A DNA stretch of 64,000 bases, from positions 62,001-126,000 of the forward strand of contig NZ_BSKJ01000014.1 of NCBI RefSeq assembly GCF_030159595.1. The letters are read 5' to 3'. Positions 1-8,574 of the stretch are shown here, piece by piece. The notes beneath the pieces are model-generated. The model was given only the letters and a program-made list of their open reading frames with translations. It did no database searches and was not told where the DNA came from. How positions within the stretch are numbered: the first letter of the stretch is position 1; each line of letters opens with the position of its first letter. The DNA is from Pseudomonas putida. GTDB lineage: Bacteria; Pseudomonadota; Gammaproteobacteria; Pseudomonadales; Pseudomonadaceae. Position numbers and translations under genes: made by a program.

Positions 1-473
1 TACTCGACGTCGACTACCACCACGGCAACGGTACCCAGGACATCTTCTATAACCGCAATGACGTGTTCTTCGCCTCGATCCATGGCGACCCGCAGGATGA
101 ATTCCCGTTCTTCCTCGGCTATGCCGACGAAACCGGCGAGGGTGCCGGTGAGGGGTGCAACATCAACTACCCGTTACCGGCCGGCAGCGACTGGAAAGCC
201 TGGAGCGCAGCCCTGGAAGACGCCTGCCAGCGCATCGCCTGCTACGACGCCGACGTACTGGTGATCTCCCTGGGTGTGGACACCTTCAAGGACGACCCGA
301 TCTCGCAGTTCAAGCTGGACAGCCCGGACTACCTGGAAATGGGCATGCGCATCGGCCAGCTCGGTAAGCCGACCCTGTTCGTGATGGAAGGCGGCTACGC
401 TGTGGAAGAAATCGGTATCAACGCGGTCAATGTGCTGGAAGGCTTCCAGCGCGCCCTGCCAGGAGCCCGGTAA
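1..473 (+). CDS. Acetylpolyamine amidohydrolase / histone deacetylase family protein, C-terminal part
   Basis: The gene enters from the left edge; the reading frame opens at base 3 and gives the last 156 residues. The family is zinc-dependent and deacetylates acetylated polyamines (acetylputrescine, acetylcadaverine) or other acetylated amines. Visible signatures are the zinc-site stretch DVDYHHGNGT at the very start, an SLGVDTFKDDP segment carrying the second Asp ligand, and the EGGY motif near the C-terminus. The stop codon overlaps the start of the next gene (TAATG), so the two are translationally coupled. That neighbour is a polyamine-binding protein, which supports acetylpolyamine as the substrate class. 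The N-terminal half is outside the window. Confidence 0.9.
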   Translation, partial: LDVDYHHGNGTQDIFYNRNDVFFASIHGDPQDEFPFFLGYADETGEGAGEGCNINYPLPAGSDWKAWSAALEDACQRIACYDADVLVISLGVDTFKDDPISQFKLDSPDYLEMGMRIGQLGKPTLFVMEGGYAVEEIGINAVNVLEGFQRALPGAR

Positions 474-1576
474 TGGTCCGACTCAAGCGCCTGCTCGCCC
501 CGTTCATCGCTGCCACCCTGTTCTCCGGTGCCCTGCACGCTCAAGCCGAGCAGCGCACCCTGCGTGTGTATAACTGGTTCGATTACATCACCCCGCAGAC
601 CTTGACCGACTTCCAGAAAGACAGCGGGGTCAAGCTGATCTACGACATCTTCGACACCAACGAGGCGCTGGAGGCCAAGCTGCTCACCGGCAACTCTGGC
701 TATGACGTGGTCGTGCCGTCCAACGTGTTCCTCGCCAAGCAGATCGAAGCCGGGGTGTTCCAGCCGCTAGACCGCAGCAAGCTGCCGAACTGGCAACACC
801 TGGACCCGGCGCTGATGAAGCTGATCGAGGCCAACGACCCGGGCAACAAGTTTGCCGTTCCGTATATGTACGGCACCGTGTTGATCGGCTTCAACCCGGC
901 CAAGGTCAAGGCTGCGCTCGGCGACAATGCGCCGGTGGACAGCTGGGACCTGATCTTCAAGGAAGAGAACATCGCCAAGCTCAAGCAGTGCGGCGTCGCC
1001 CTGCTCGACTCGCCTTCCGAGATCCTGCCACTGGCCCTGAAGTACCTGGGCCTGGACCCCAACAGCGGCAAGCCGGATGACTACAAGAAGGCCGAGGCCT
1101 TGCTGCTGAAGATTCGCCCATACATCACCTACTTCCACTCCTCGAAGTACATGGCAGACATCGCCAACGGCGACATCTGCGTGGCGGTGGGGTATTCCGG
1201 CAGTTTCTCCCAGGCCGCCAACCGCGCCCGTGAAGCGAAAAATGGCGTAGTGGTGGACATGCGACTGCCCAAGGAGGGTGCACCGATCTGGTTCGACATG
1301 CTGTCGATTCCGAAGAACGCAGCCAATCCGGAAGACGCCCATACGTTCATCAATTACCTGCTGCGGCCTGAAGTGATCGCGCCGATCAGCGACTTTGTCG
1401 GTTACCCGAACCCGAACAAGGATGCGACCGACAAGGTGAACCCGACGATTCGCAACAACCCCAACCTGTACCCGACGGCAGAGGCGATGGCCAAGCTGTA
1501 TACCCTGAAGCCCCTGGCGCGGGATGCAGAGCGGGCCAGGACCCGGGCCTGGACGCGGATCAAGTCCGGCACCTGA
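473..1576 (+). CDS. Periplasmic polyamine-binding protein (PotF/SpuD family)
   Basis: A 367-residue periplasmic solute-binding protein for a spermidine/putrescine-type ABC transporter. Residues 1-25 form a signal peptide ending at ALHAQA. The mature protein opens with RTLRVYNWFDYITPQTL, the conserved start of PotD/PotF/SpuD proteins, and has the SGYDVVVPSN and IWFDMLSIPKNA segments seen around the polyamine pocket of this family. Length is as usual (about 360-370). The start overlaps the stop of the deacetylase gene. No permease or ATPase genes follow, so it either works with a transporter encoded elsewhere or is an orphan receptor; which polyamine it binds cannot be told from sequence alone. 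Confidence 0.92.
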   Translation: MVRLKRLLAPFIAATLFSGALHAQAEQRTLRVYNWFDYITPQTLTDFQKDSGVKLIYDIFDTNEALEAKLLTGNSGYDVVVPSNVFLAKQIEAGVFQPLDRSKLPNWQHLDPALMKLIEANDPGNKFAVPYMYGTVLIGFNPAKVKAALGDNAPVDSWDLIFKEENIAKLKQCGVALLDSPSEILPLALKYLGLDPNSGKPDDYKKAEALLLKIRPYITYFHSSKYMADIANGDICVAVGYSGSFSQAANRAREAKNGVVVDMRLPKEGAPIWFDMLSIPKNAANPEDAHTFINYLLRPEVIAPISDFVGYPNPNKDATDKVNPTIRNNPNLYPTAEAMAKLYTLKPLARDAERARTRAWTRIKSGT

Positions 1577-1579
1577 GTC

Positions 1580-1659
1580 GCCTGCTTCGCGGGCACACCC
1601 GCTCCCACATTGATCGCATGACACCCGGGCTCTGTGGGAGCGGGCATGCCCGCGAAGGG
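1580..1659. repeat. Inverted pair of Pseudomonas REP elements
   Basis: Two extragenic palindromic units lie head to head between convergent genes. The first contains CTTCGCGGGCACACCCGCTC (about 1584-1604) and the second the near-complement GAGCGGGCATGCCCGCGAAG (about 1638-1657), separated by about 25 bases. This matches the core of the 35-bp REP family common in P. putida-group intergenic regions. It sits where the SpuD-like and MocR transcripts converge and may end transcription of both. Confidence 0.85.
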
Positions 1660-1676
1660 CCGCAACGCGGCCCCAT

Positions 1677-3206
1677 TCACTTTTTCCAGACCTTGCGCAA
1701 TTTCATAAGCGCCTCGGCAATCTCCCCTTCCGGCACCGCAGCAAACCCCAGCACCAGCCCCGCTCGCTTATCCACAGGCACCTCGCTGTCCGCCAACCAG
1801 AAATTGCTCAGCGGCGTCACCTCTACACCCACTGCTTCAGCCTTGGCCACGAGTTCCTGCTCCCGCGCAAAGTTATCCACATCAACCTTCACATGCAGCC
1901 CGGCGGCCACTGCCGGCATACCGCCCAACCCTGGAACATCCACAGGCCAGCCGGCCTTGAGCACATTGCGTCGACTCAGCGCCGCCTTGCGCATGCGCCG
2001 GATGTGCCGCTGAAAGTGCCCCCGAGCCATGAACTCGGCCATCACGCACTGGCTGCTGACCTCTGAATGCCGTACCGCCAGTGCCTTGGCCTGGCTGAAC
2101 GCCTGGGCCAGCGGCGGCGGCAGCACCAGGTAACCTAGGCGCAGCGCCGGGAAGGCAATCTTGCCGAAGGTGCCGACATACAGCACCCGCCCGTGCTGGT
2201 CGAGTGCTGCAAGCGGGGCCAATGGCGCGCCGCTGTATCGGTACTCACCGTCGTAGTCGTCCTCGATGATCCAGCCATCGTTACGCTCAGCCCATGCCAG
2301 CAATTCCAGGCGGCGCGCCAGGCTCATGGTCACCCCGGTCGGGTACTGGTGAGCAGGCGTTACATAGGCCAGCCGGCAGTCCTCCAACTGGCCGAGCCGG
2401 CCGCAGTCCATCCCCTCTTCATCCACCGGTACGCCAAACACCCGGCCACCCGTCAGCGCGAAGGCATGACCGGCTGCCCGATAGCCAGGGTTTTCCACAG
2501 CCACCGCATCGCCCGGCTGCAACAGCAACTGTGCACAAAGGCTGATGGCCTGCTGCGCGCCACTGGTGATCACAATTTGTTCAGCCATGCAACTCAGCCC
2601 ACGCGAGCGACGCAAGTAGGCAGCGATCAATTCGCGCAGCATCGGCTCGCCCGCCGGGTCGCCATAACCTAGTTGAGCGGGGCTCGGATTACGCCAGAAA
2701 CCCGCCTGCAGCTTGGCCCAGACGTCAAATGGGAACAGGTCGAATGCTGGAATACCGACGCGAAAAGCACGCGGCTGACCGTTCCTTGGCGGCGGCAAGT
2801 GGTGGGTTTTCAGCCGCTGCAAAGCTTCGCTGGAACGTCGGTTGCTGGATAAATCCTCAGTATCCCTTGGCGAAAATGTGGATAAACCTGTTGATAACCC
2901 ATGGGATAACCCTGTGGATACTTGTGTGGATAGTTTCGGTAGCCGGCTGACATAGGTGCCATCGCCCACCCGGCTTTCGATGTAGCCCTCGGCGTACAAC
3001 TGGTCGTAGGCACGCACCACGCTGTTGCGCGACAGCACCAGCATGGTGGCCAACTCTCGGGTGGCCGGCAGCCGGGTACCGCTGCTCAAGCGCCCGTCCA
3101 GCACCCGAGCACGCAGCGCCTGGTACAGCTGCTGGCTGAGCCCGCGGCGGCGATCCAGGGCGATCCCGGAAGGGTCGAAAGGCAAAACGAGGGGGCTATC
3201 ACTCAT
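1677..3206 (-). CDS. MocR/PdxR-type GntR regulator with aminotransferase domain
   Basis: A 509-residue PLP-dependent transcription factor. Residues about 18-85 form a GntR winged helix-turn-helix (LSQQLYQALRARVLDG, then TRELATMLVLSRNSVVRAYDQL). Residues about 150-505 form a class I aminotransferase-like domain; the PLP lysine is K349 in GTFGKIAFPALRLGY and ITSGAQQAISL is the cofactor-phosphate region. The linker between the domains is longer than usual and at residues 91-110 holds a four-residue repeat, (G/Q/K)(L/V)S(T/H), encoded by a 12-bp tandem repeat that resembles DnaA boxes. The gene is divergent from the PaiB-like gene, which it may control. Such regulators often respond to PLP, GABA or amines; the ligand here is unknown. 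Confidence 0.9.
   Translation of the reverse strand: MSDSPLVLPFDPSGIALDRRRGLSQQLYQALRARVLDGRLSSGTRLPATRELATMLVLSRNSVVRAYDQLYAEGYIESRVGDGTYVSRLPKLSTQVSTGLSHGLSTGLSTFSPRDTEDLSSNRRSSEALQRLKTHHLPPPRNGQPRAFRVGIPAFDLFPFDVWAKLQAGFWRNPSPAQLGYGDPAGEPMLRELIAAYLRRSRGLSCMAEQIVITSGAQQAISLCAQLLLQPGDAVAVENPGYRAAGHAFALTGGRVFGVPVDEEGMDCGRLGQLEDCRLAYVTPAHQYPTGVTMSLARRLELLAWAERNDGWIIEDDYDGEYRYSGAPLAPLAALDQHGRVLYVGTFGKIAFPALRLGYLVLPPPLAQAFSQAKALAVRHSEVSSQCVMAEFMARGHFQRHIRRMRKAALSRRNVLKAGWPVDVPGLGGMPAVAAGLHVKVDVDNFAREQELVAKAEAVGVEVTPLSNFWLADSEVPVDKRAGLVLGFAAVPEGEIAEALMKLRKVWKK
2877..2936. repeat. Five 12-bp tandem repeats, each a DnaA-box-like unit
   Basis: Five consecutive 12-base units start at 2877, 2889, 2901, 2913 and 2925. 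Their first nine bases are TGTGGATAA, TGTTGATAA, ATGGGATAA, TGTGGATAC and TGTGGATAG; the first is an exact DnaA box on the minus strand and three others differ from it by one base. Units coincide with codon boundaries of the MocR gene. Three of the units use TTA for Leu and one CTA, both rare codons in Pseudomonas. A related TTATCCAGC lies 3' of the array on the plus strand near 2845. Confidence 0.9.
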
Positions 3207-3296
3207 GGTATTGGACCTATGAAATCAGGCAGTAATGGCTCTTACCCAGAACCAATAGCCTGCCTAGGATGGCCCCATTGCACAAGGAAACCGAGC

Positions 3297-3926
3297 ATGT
3301 ACAACAGCAAACCCCACCAGGAACACGACCTCGGCCGCCTGCACCAGCACATGCTCGACACCCGCCTGGCCGTGCTGGTCAGCCAAGGCGAACAAGGCCT
3401 GCTGGCCACACACCTGCCGGTGCTGGTCGATACTGGCGAAGGCGAGTTCGGCACCGTCTATGCGCACCTGGCACGGGCCAACCGTCAATGGCAGGACCTG
3501 GCACAAGGGGGTGAAGCCCTGCTGGTCTTCCCCGGCGCCGATGCCTATGTCAGCCCCGGCTACTACCCAAGCAAAGCCGATAACCCCAAGGTCGTGCCAA
3601 CCTGGAACTACCTCGCCGTACACGCCTATGGCCCGGCCGAGGTGATCCACGACGCAGCAACGCTGCTGACTATCGTCAGCCGCCTGACCGAGCGCCATGA
3701 ACAAGGCCGCAACGAACCGTGGAGCGTCACCGACGCCCCCGCTGACTACCTCGACGGCATGCTCCGCGCCATCGTCGGTATCCGCCTGCCCATCGCCCGC
3801 CTGCAAGGTGCGCGCAAGCTCAGCCAGAACCGCTCCGAGCAAGACATCGCCGGCGTGCGCGAAGGCCTGAGCGCCAGCCCCGATCACCTGGACAACCAAC
3901 TCGCGGCGCACATGCGCCAACTGTGA
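3297..3926 (+). CDS. FMN-binding PaiB-family protein
   Basis: A 209-residue member of the PaiB family (negative transcriptional regulator, FMN-binding split-barrel fold). The N-terminus MYNSKPHQEHDLGRLHQHM and the segments GTVYAHLARANRQW, YVSPGYYPSK and VPTWNYLAVHAYG are characteristic. I place the start at 3297, with AAGGAAA just upstream, rather than at an in-frame codon at 3219, because the family begins with this MY(N/T)P-like segment and the extra residues would run into the promoter. It is divergent from the MocR regulator and followed after 12 bases by a GNAT gene. In Bacillus PaiA/PaiB pair an acetyltransferase with this fold, so a linked amine-related role is plausible but inferred. 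Confidence 0.9.
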   Translation: MYNSKPHQEHDLGRLHQHMLDTRLAVLVSQGEQGLLATHLPVLVDTGEGEFGTVYAHLARANRQWQDLAQGGEALLVFPGADAYVSPGYYPSKADNPKVVPTWNYLAVHAYGPAEVIHDAATLLTIVSRLTERHEQGRNEPWSVTDAPADYLDGMLRAIVGIRLPIARLQGARKLSQNRSEQDIAGVREGLSASPDHLDNQLAAHMRQL

Positions 3927-3938
3927 AGGAATAGCCCC

Positions 3939-4385
3939 ATGCCCAGCGTTACCCTGCGCCCCGTCAGCGCCCAAGACCATGCCGCCTGGCTCGCCCTGTG
4001 GCAGGCCTACCTGCACTTCTATGAAACCGAGTTGGCCGATGAAGTCAGCCTGAACACCTGGCAGCGCCTGCTCGACCCGAGTGAGCCGACCCATTCGGCA
4101 CTGGCCTGGGTCGATGGCAAGGCGGTGGGGATGGTCAACTTCATCTACCATCGTTCCAACTGGAGCATCGAGAACTCGTGCTACCTGCAGGACCTTTATG
4201 TGGACAGTTCGCAACGTGGCTTGGGCGTTGGTCGCCAGCTTATCGAGTACGTCTACACCACAGCCAAGGCCGACAACTGCATCAAGGTGCACTGGCTGAC
4301 CCACGAGACCAATGCCACCGCCATCAGCCTGTATCAGCAGGTTGCCGAGCGCTCAGGCTTCATCCAATTCCGCAAAGGCTTGTAG
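3939..4385 (+). CDS. GNAT family N-acetyltransferase
   Basis: A 148-residue single-domain acetyltransferase. The acetyl-CoA pyrophosphate-binding motif is visible as QRGLGVGRQLIEY (about residues 90-102), preceded by the beta4 strand LQDLYVDS. The C-terminal half, KVHWLTHETNATAISLYQQVAERSGFIQFRK, is the usual motif B region. It starts 12 bases after the PaiB-like gene and ends 7 bases before the next acetyltransferase, so the three probably form one transcript. The acceptor substrate is not predictable; polyamines or amino acids are possible given the neighbours. Confidence 0.9.
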   Translation: MPSVTLRPVSAQDHAAWLALWQAYLHFYETELADEVSLNTWQRLLDPSEPTHSALAWVDGKAVGMVNFIYHRSNWSIENSCYLQDLYVDSSQRGLGVGRQLIEYVYTTAKADNCIKVHWLTHETNATAISLYQQVAERSGFIQFRKGL

Positions 4386-4392
4386 GCCGACC

Positions 4393-5064
4393 ATGACAGA
4401 CGCATTGAACTGGAAACCCGCCGCAACGCCACAGGCCGAGCCCATTGAAGGCCGTTTCATCCGCCTGGAAAAGCTCGACCCGGCGCGCCATGGCGACGAT
4501 CTTTGGGACGTGCTGCAAGGCCCGGCATCCGACCCGGTGCTGTGGGACTACCTGCCCTATGGTCCATTCACCGAGCGTGCCGCCTTCGACCGTTGGCTGG
4601 AGGGCAACGCCGCAGGCCGCGACCCGCTGTTCTACACCGTCATTGACCGCCCCAGTGGCCAGGCCCAGGGTATTCTCAGCCTGATGTCGATCGTGCCCGA
4701 CCACGGCCGCATCGAAATCGGCCACATCGCCTTCGGTGCCGCCATGCAGCGCACGCCCAAAGGCACCGAGGCGGTGTACCTGCTGGGCAAGCTGGGCTTC
4801 GAGCTGGGCAACCGCCGGCTGGAGTGGAAGTGCAACAACGCCAACGCCCGCTCCAAGCGTGCGGCGGAGCGGTTTGGCTTCACCTACGAAGGGGTGTTCC
4901 GCAAGCACCTGGTGGTGAAGGACCATAACCGCGATACGGCCTGGTATTCGATTACCGATGATGAGTGGCCGGCGGTGGCTGCCGGGTTCGAGCGGTGGCT
5001 GGGAGAGAAAAACCAGCAGCCGAGTGGGCAGGTGCAGACACTTGAGGCATGCCGCAAAGGCTGA
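4393..5064 (+). CDS. GNAT family N-acetyltransferase (RimJ/RimL-like)
   Basis: A 223-residue acetyltransferase of the Acetyltransf_3 type, which modifies protein N-termini or small amines. The N-terminal EGRFIRLEKLDPARHGDDLW and the C-terminal GNRRLEWKCNNANARSKRAAERFGF are hallmarks of this subfamily. I use the ATG at 4393 (MTDALNWKP) because the longer frame would overlap the preceding gene by about 70 bases. Third gene of the PaiB-GNAT-GNAT set and probably cotranscribed. It converges on the pyruvate carboxylase operon. Confidence 0.88.
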   Translation: MTDALNWKPAATPQAEPIEGRFIRLEKLDPARHGDDLWDVLQGPASDPVLWDYLPYGPFTERAAFDRWLEGNAAGRDPLFYTVIDRPSGQAQGILSLMSIVPDHGRIEIGHIAFGAAMQRTPKGTEAVYLLGKLGFELGNRRLEWKCNNANARSKRAAERFGFTYEGVFRKHLVVKDHNRDTAWYSITDDEWPAVAAGFERWLGEKNQQPSGQVQTLEACRKG

Positions 5065-5091
5065 ATCCAGCATGGGCCATCAGGTTCAGCA

Positions 5092-5117
5092 CAAAAAAAG
5101 GGGAGCATCCGCTCCCC
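5092..5117 (-). terminator. Rho-independent terminator of the pyc operon
   Basis: A GGGGAGC-atcc-GCTCCCC hairpin at about 5100-5117 is followed on the minus strand by a run of seven T residues (A run at 5093-5099 on the plus strand). It lies about 30 bases past the pycB stop. Confidence 0.85.
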
Positions 5118-5149
5118 AGAGGTAAACCGCTTGTAGATGAAGGCTTAAA

Positions 5150-6958
5150 TCAACCTTCGATCTCGATCAGGATTTCACCCGGTGTTACACGGTCGCCCTT
5201 GGCCACATGAATGGCGACGACCTTGCCGGCGATGGCCGCCTGCACTTCGGTTTCCATCTTCATGGCTTCGGTGATCAGCACGGCCTGGCCGGCCTTGACC
5301 ATGTCACCTTCCTTGACCAGCACATCGACGATGTTGCCTGGCATGGTGGTGCTGACGTGGCCTGGGTCGGTGGCTTGCTTGCGTTTGCTGCCGCCGCCGC
5401 CAACGAACTCGTTCAGTGGTTCGAACACCACTTCTTCCGGCATGCCGTCGATCGACAGGTAGAAGTGACGCTTGCCTTCGGCCTTCACGCCCACGCCGGT
5501 GATGTCGACGCGGTAGGTTTCGCCGTGCACGTCGATGACGAACTCGGTCGGCACGCCTTCACCACCTGGCGCGGAAACAGCGCCGGCTTCTGGAATCGGC
5601 AACAGGGCTTCTGGGGTCAGGGTGCCAGCTTCGCGCTCTTCGAGGAACTTGCGACCAATGTCCGGGAACATGGCGAAGGTGAGCACGTCTTCTTCACAGC
5701 GTGCCAGGGCGCCGATGTCGGCACGCAGCTTGGCCATCTCCGGCTTGAGCAGGTCGGCCGGGCGCACGTCGATCACTTCTTCGCTGCCGATCGCCTGACG
5801 GCGCAGCTGCTCGTTGACCACGCCCGGGGCCTTGCCGTAACCGCCTTGCAGGTACAGTTTCACCTCGTTGGTGATGGTCTTGTAGCGCTCGCCGGCCAGC
5901 ACGTTGAAGAACGCCTGGGTGCCAACGATCTGCGAGGTCGGCGTCACCAGCGGCGGGAAGCCAAGGTCTTCACGTACACGCGGGATCTCGGCCAGCACCT
6001 CATTCATGCGGTTAAGAGCGCCCTGCTCTTTCAGCTGGTTGGCCAGGTTGGAAATCATGCCGCCCGGCACCTGGTTGACCTGCACGCGGGTGTCCACGGC
6101 GGTGAATTCGCTTTCAAACTGGTGGTACTTCTTACGTACGGCGTAGAAGTACAGGCCAATTTCCTGCAGCAGCTCCAGGTCCAGGCCAGTGTCGAATTCG
6201 CTGCCCTTGAGTGCGGCAACCATCGACTCGGTACCTGGGTGGCTGGTGCCCCAGGCGAAGCTGGAGATAGCGGTGTCGATGTGGTCGGCACCGTTTTCCA
6301 CGGCCTTGAGCTGGCACATGGCGGCCAGGCCGGCAGTGTCGTGAGAGTGGATGAACACCGGCAGCGATTGCTCGGCCTTCAGTGCCCTGACCAGCTCGCC
6401 GGTAGCGAACGGCGTCAGCAGGCCGGCCATGTCCTTGATCGCGATCGAGTCGCAACCCATGGCTTCCATTTGTTTGGCCTGGGCTACAAAGGCGTCGATG
6501 GTGTGCACGGGGCTGACGGTGTAGGCGATGGTGCCCTGGGCGTGTTTGCCAGCGGCCTTGACCGCTTCGATGGCCACGCGCAGGTTACGCACGTCGTTCA
6601 TGGCATCGAAGATACGGAACACGTCGATACCGTTGACTGCCGCCTTGGCCACGAAGGCCTTGACCACGTCGTCGCTGTAGTGGCGGTAGCCCAGCAGGTT
6701 CTGGCCACGCAGCAGCATTTGCAGGCGGGTGTTAGGCAGGGCCGCGCGCAGCTTGCGCAGGCGCTCCCACGGGTCTTCTTTCAGGAAGCGCACACAGGCA
6801 TCGAAGGTGGCGCCGCCCCAGACTTCCAGCGACCAGTAGCCGACTTTGTCGAGCTTGTCGCAGATCGGCAGCATGTCTTCGGTACGCATGCGGGTAGCCA
6901 GCAAGGACTGGTGGGCGTCGCGCAGGATCGTGTCGGTTACGTGAATTTTCTTGGACAT
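5150..6958 (-). CDS. pycB: Pyruvate carboxylase subunit B (carboxyltransferase plus biotin carrier)
   Basis: A 602-residue subunit of the two-polypeptide pyruvate carboxylase, which makes oxaloacetate from pyruvate; such proteins are often annotated as oxaloacetate decarboxylase alpha (oadA). An HMGL-like carboxyltransferase domain fills the N-terminal half (TDTILRDAHQSLLATRM near the start, then HSHDTAG), a conserved PYC/OADA domain follows, and a biotinyl domain ends the protein with the acceptor lysine K567 in EAMKMETEV. I choose the start at 6958 (MSKKIHVTDT). It lies 11 bases after the stop of pycA. No sodium-pump beta or gamma subunit is nearby, which favours the anaplerotic carboxylase over a decarboxylase. 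Confidence 0.93.
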   Translation of the reverse strand: MSKKIHVTDTILRDAHQSLLATRMRTEDMLPICDKLDKVGYWSLEVWGGATFDACVRFLKEDPWERLRKLRAALPNTRLQMLLRGQNLLGYRHYSDDVVKAFVAKAAVNGIDVFRIFDAMNDVRNLRVAIEAVKAAGKHAQGTIAYTVSPVHTIDAFVAQAKQMEAMGCDSIAIKDMAGLLTPFATGELVRALKAEQSLPVFIHSHDTAGLAAMCQLKAVENGADHIDTAISSFAWGTSHPGTESMVAALKGSEFDTGLDLELLQEIGLYFYAVRKKYHQFESEFTAVDTRVQVNQVPGGMISNLANQLKEQGALNRMNEVLAEIPRVREDLGFPPLVTPTSQIVGTQAFFNVLAGERYKTITNEVKLYLQGGYGKAPGVVNEQLRRQAIGSEEVIDVRPADLLKPEMAKLRADIGALARCEEDVLTFAMFPDIGRKFLEEREAGTLTPEALLPIPEAGAVSAPGGEGVPTEFVIDVHGETYRVDITGVGVKAEGKRHFYLSIDGMPEEVVFEPLNEFVGGGGSKRKQATDPGHVSTTMPGNIVDVLVKEGDMVKAGQAVLITEAMKMETEVQAAIAGKVVAIHVAKGDRVTPGEILIEIEG

Positions 6959-6969
6959 TATGGGGTTCC

Positions 6970-8385
6970 TCACAGGCCTGCGTGGGCGGCGATGGCAGCG
7001 GCGATGGCCAGGGCCAGCTCTTCGGGTTTGCGCTTGATCGAGTAGTTGGTCAGCTCAGGGTGGCTTTCGACGAAGCTGGTATTGAACTGGCCGCTACGGA
7101 ATTCGGGATTGCGCAGGATTTCCTGGTAGTACGCGGCGGTGGTCTTCACCCCTTGCACGCGCATGTCGTCCAGGGCCCGCAGGCCGCGGTCCATGGCTTC
7201 TTCCCAGGTCAACGCCCACACCACCAGTTTCAGGCACATGGAGTCGTAGAATGGTGGAATGGTGTAGCCGGTGTAGATCGCCGTGTCGGTACGCACGCCG
7301 GGGCCGCCGGGGGCGTAGTAACGGGTGATCTTGCCGAAGCTGGGCAGGAAGTTGTTCTTCGGGTCTTCGGCGTTGATGCGGAACTGCAGCGCGTAACCGC
7401 GGTGCTGGATGTCTTCCTGCTTGACCGACAACGGCAGGCCCGACGCGATGCGGATCTGCTCACGGACGATGTCGATACCGGTGATTTCTTCGGTGATGGT
7501 GTGCTCCACCTGCACCCGGGTGTTCATTTCCATGAAGTACACCTCGCCATCGGCGAGCAGGAACTCCACGGTACCGGCGTTCTCGTAGTTCACGGCCTTG
7601 GCCGCACGCACCGCCAGGTCGCCGATGTAGGCGCGCTGCTCAGGCGTGAGCTGTGGACTTGGGGCAATTTCGATGAGCTTCTGGTTACGGCGCTGGATCG
7701 AGCAGTCGCGCTCGAACAGGTGCACCACGTTACCGAAGCTGTCACCCAGGATCTGCGCCTCGATGTGCTTGGGGTTGACGATGCACTTTTCCAGGAACAC
7801 TTCAGCCGAGCCAAAGGCCTTGGTGGCCTCGGAAATGACCCGTGGGAAGTTCTGTTCCAGTTCTTCGCGGCTGTTGCAACGGCGGATACCACGGCCGCCG
7901 CCACCAGAAGTGGCCTTGAGCATCACCGGGTATCCAATGCGCTCACCTTCGCTCAGGGCTTCATGAATATCGGCAACGTTGCCTTCAGTGCCCGGCGTTA
8001 CCGGCACACCGGCGGCGATCATGGTGCGGCGCGCTTCGGTCTTGTCGCCCATGCGGCGAATGACGTCGGCGGCCGGGCCGATGAACTTGATCCCGCGTTC
8101 AGCGCAGATTTCTGCCAGTTCGGCGTTTTCCGACAGGAAACCATAGCCCGGGTGCAGGGCATCGCAGCCGGTTTCCACAGCCAGGTTCACCAGCTTGCGC
8201 GGGTTCAGGTAGCCAGCCAGCGGCTCGGCACCAATGCTGTGTGCCTCATCGGCGCGCTTGACGTGCAAGGCGTGACGGTCGGCGTCGGAATAGATCGCTA
8301 CCGAGCAAATGCCCATCTCGGCGCAAGCACGCACGATCCGAACTGCAATTTCACCTCGGTTGGCGATCAGGATTTTTTTTATCAC
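6970..8385 (-). CDS. pycA: Pyruvate carboxylase subunit A (biotin carboxylase)
   Basis: A 471-residue ATP-grasp biotin carboxylase that carboxylates the biotin on PycB. The N-terminal IKKILIANRGEIAVRIVRAC, the glycine-rich ATP loop TSGGGGRGIR and the catalytic region EMNTRVQVEHTITEEITGID are all present. Length matches AccC-type proteins with no fused carrier domain, consistent with a separate carrier on PycB. Being paired with a PycB-like subunit and a divergent LysR gene separates it from the acetyl-CoA carboxylase accC, which pairs with accB. Confidence 0.93.
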   Translation of the reverse strand: MIKKILIANRGEIAVRIVRACAEMGICSVAIYSDADRHALHVKRADEAHSIGAEPLAGYLNPRKLVNLAVETGCDALHPGYGFLSENAELAEICAERGIKFIGPAADVIRRMGDKTEARRTMIAAGVPVTPGTEGNVADIHEALSEGERIGYPVMLKATSGGGGRGIRRCNSREELEQNFPRVISEATKAFGSAEVFLEKCIVNPKHIEAQILGDSFGNVVHLFERDCSIQRRNQKLIEIAPSPQLTPEQRAYIGDLAVRAAKAVNYENAGTVEFLLADGEVYFMEMNTRVQVEHTITEEITGIDIVREQIRIASGLPLSVKQEDIQHRGYALQFRINAEDPKNNFLPSFGKITRYYAPGGPGVRTDTAIYTGYTIPPFYDSMCLKLVVWALTWEEAMDRGLRALDDMRVQGVKTTAAYYQEILRNPEFRSGQFNTSFVESHPELTNYSIKRKPEELALAIAAAIAAHAGL

Positions 8386-8574
8386 TGGAGTCTTCCCAAA
8401 GCCGTAGGAACAGTCGAGCCGGTTCTACCGGTCGGCGCGTGACCAGGCGTTGCTGGCCAGTCGCGTATTCACCCTAGCGCTGTAGGTCGATAAACAAAAA
8501 TCAATATTTGTTAGGGGCAGTATTAGCAAAAGCTTATAGTGCAGTTACAAGGTGTTGCCGATGGGCCGATAAAA
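8386..8574. promoter_or_regulatory. pycA-pycR divergent control region with an AT-rich inverted repeat
   Basis: This 189-base divergent gap becomes AT-rich near pycR. At 8493-8512 there is an inverted repeat with arms AACAAA and TTTGTT separated by 8 bases, a spacing usual for LysR-family operators. It is the best candidate for PycR binding; the assignment is inference. Confidence 0.45.

Noticed and set aside
5207..7045. 612-codon plus-strand open frame opposite pycB
   Set aside because: Long antisense frames are common in GC-rich genes with biased third positions; the composition is that of a shadow of pycB.
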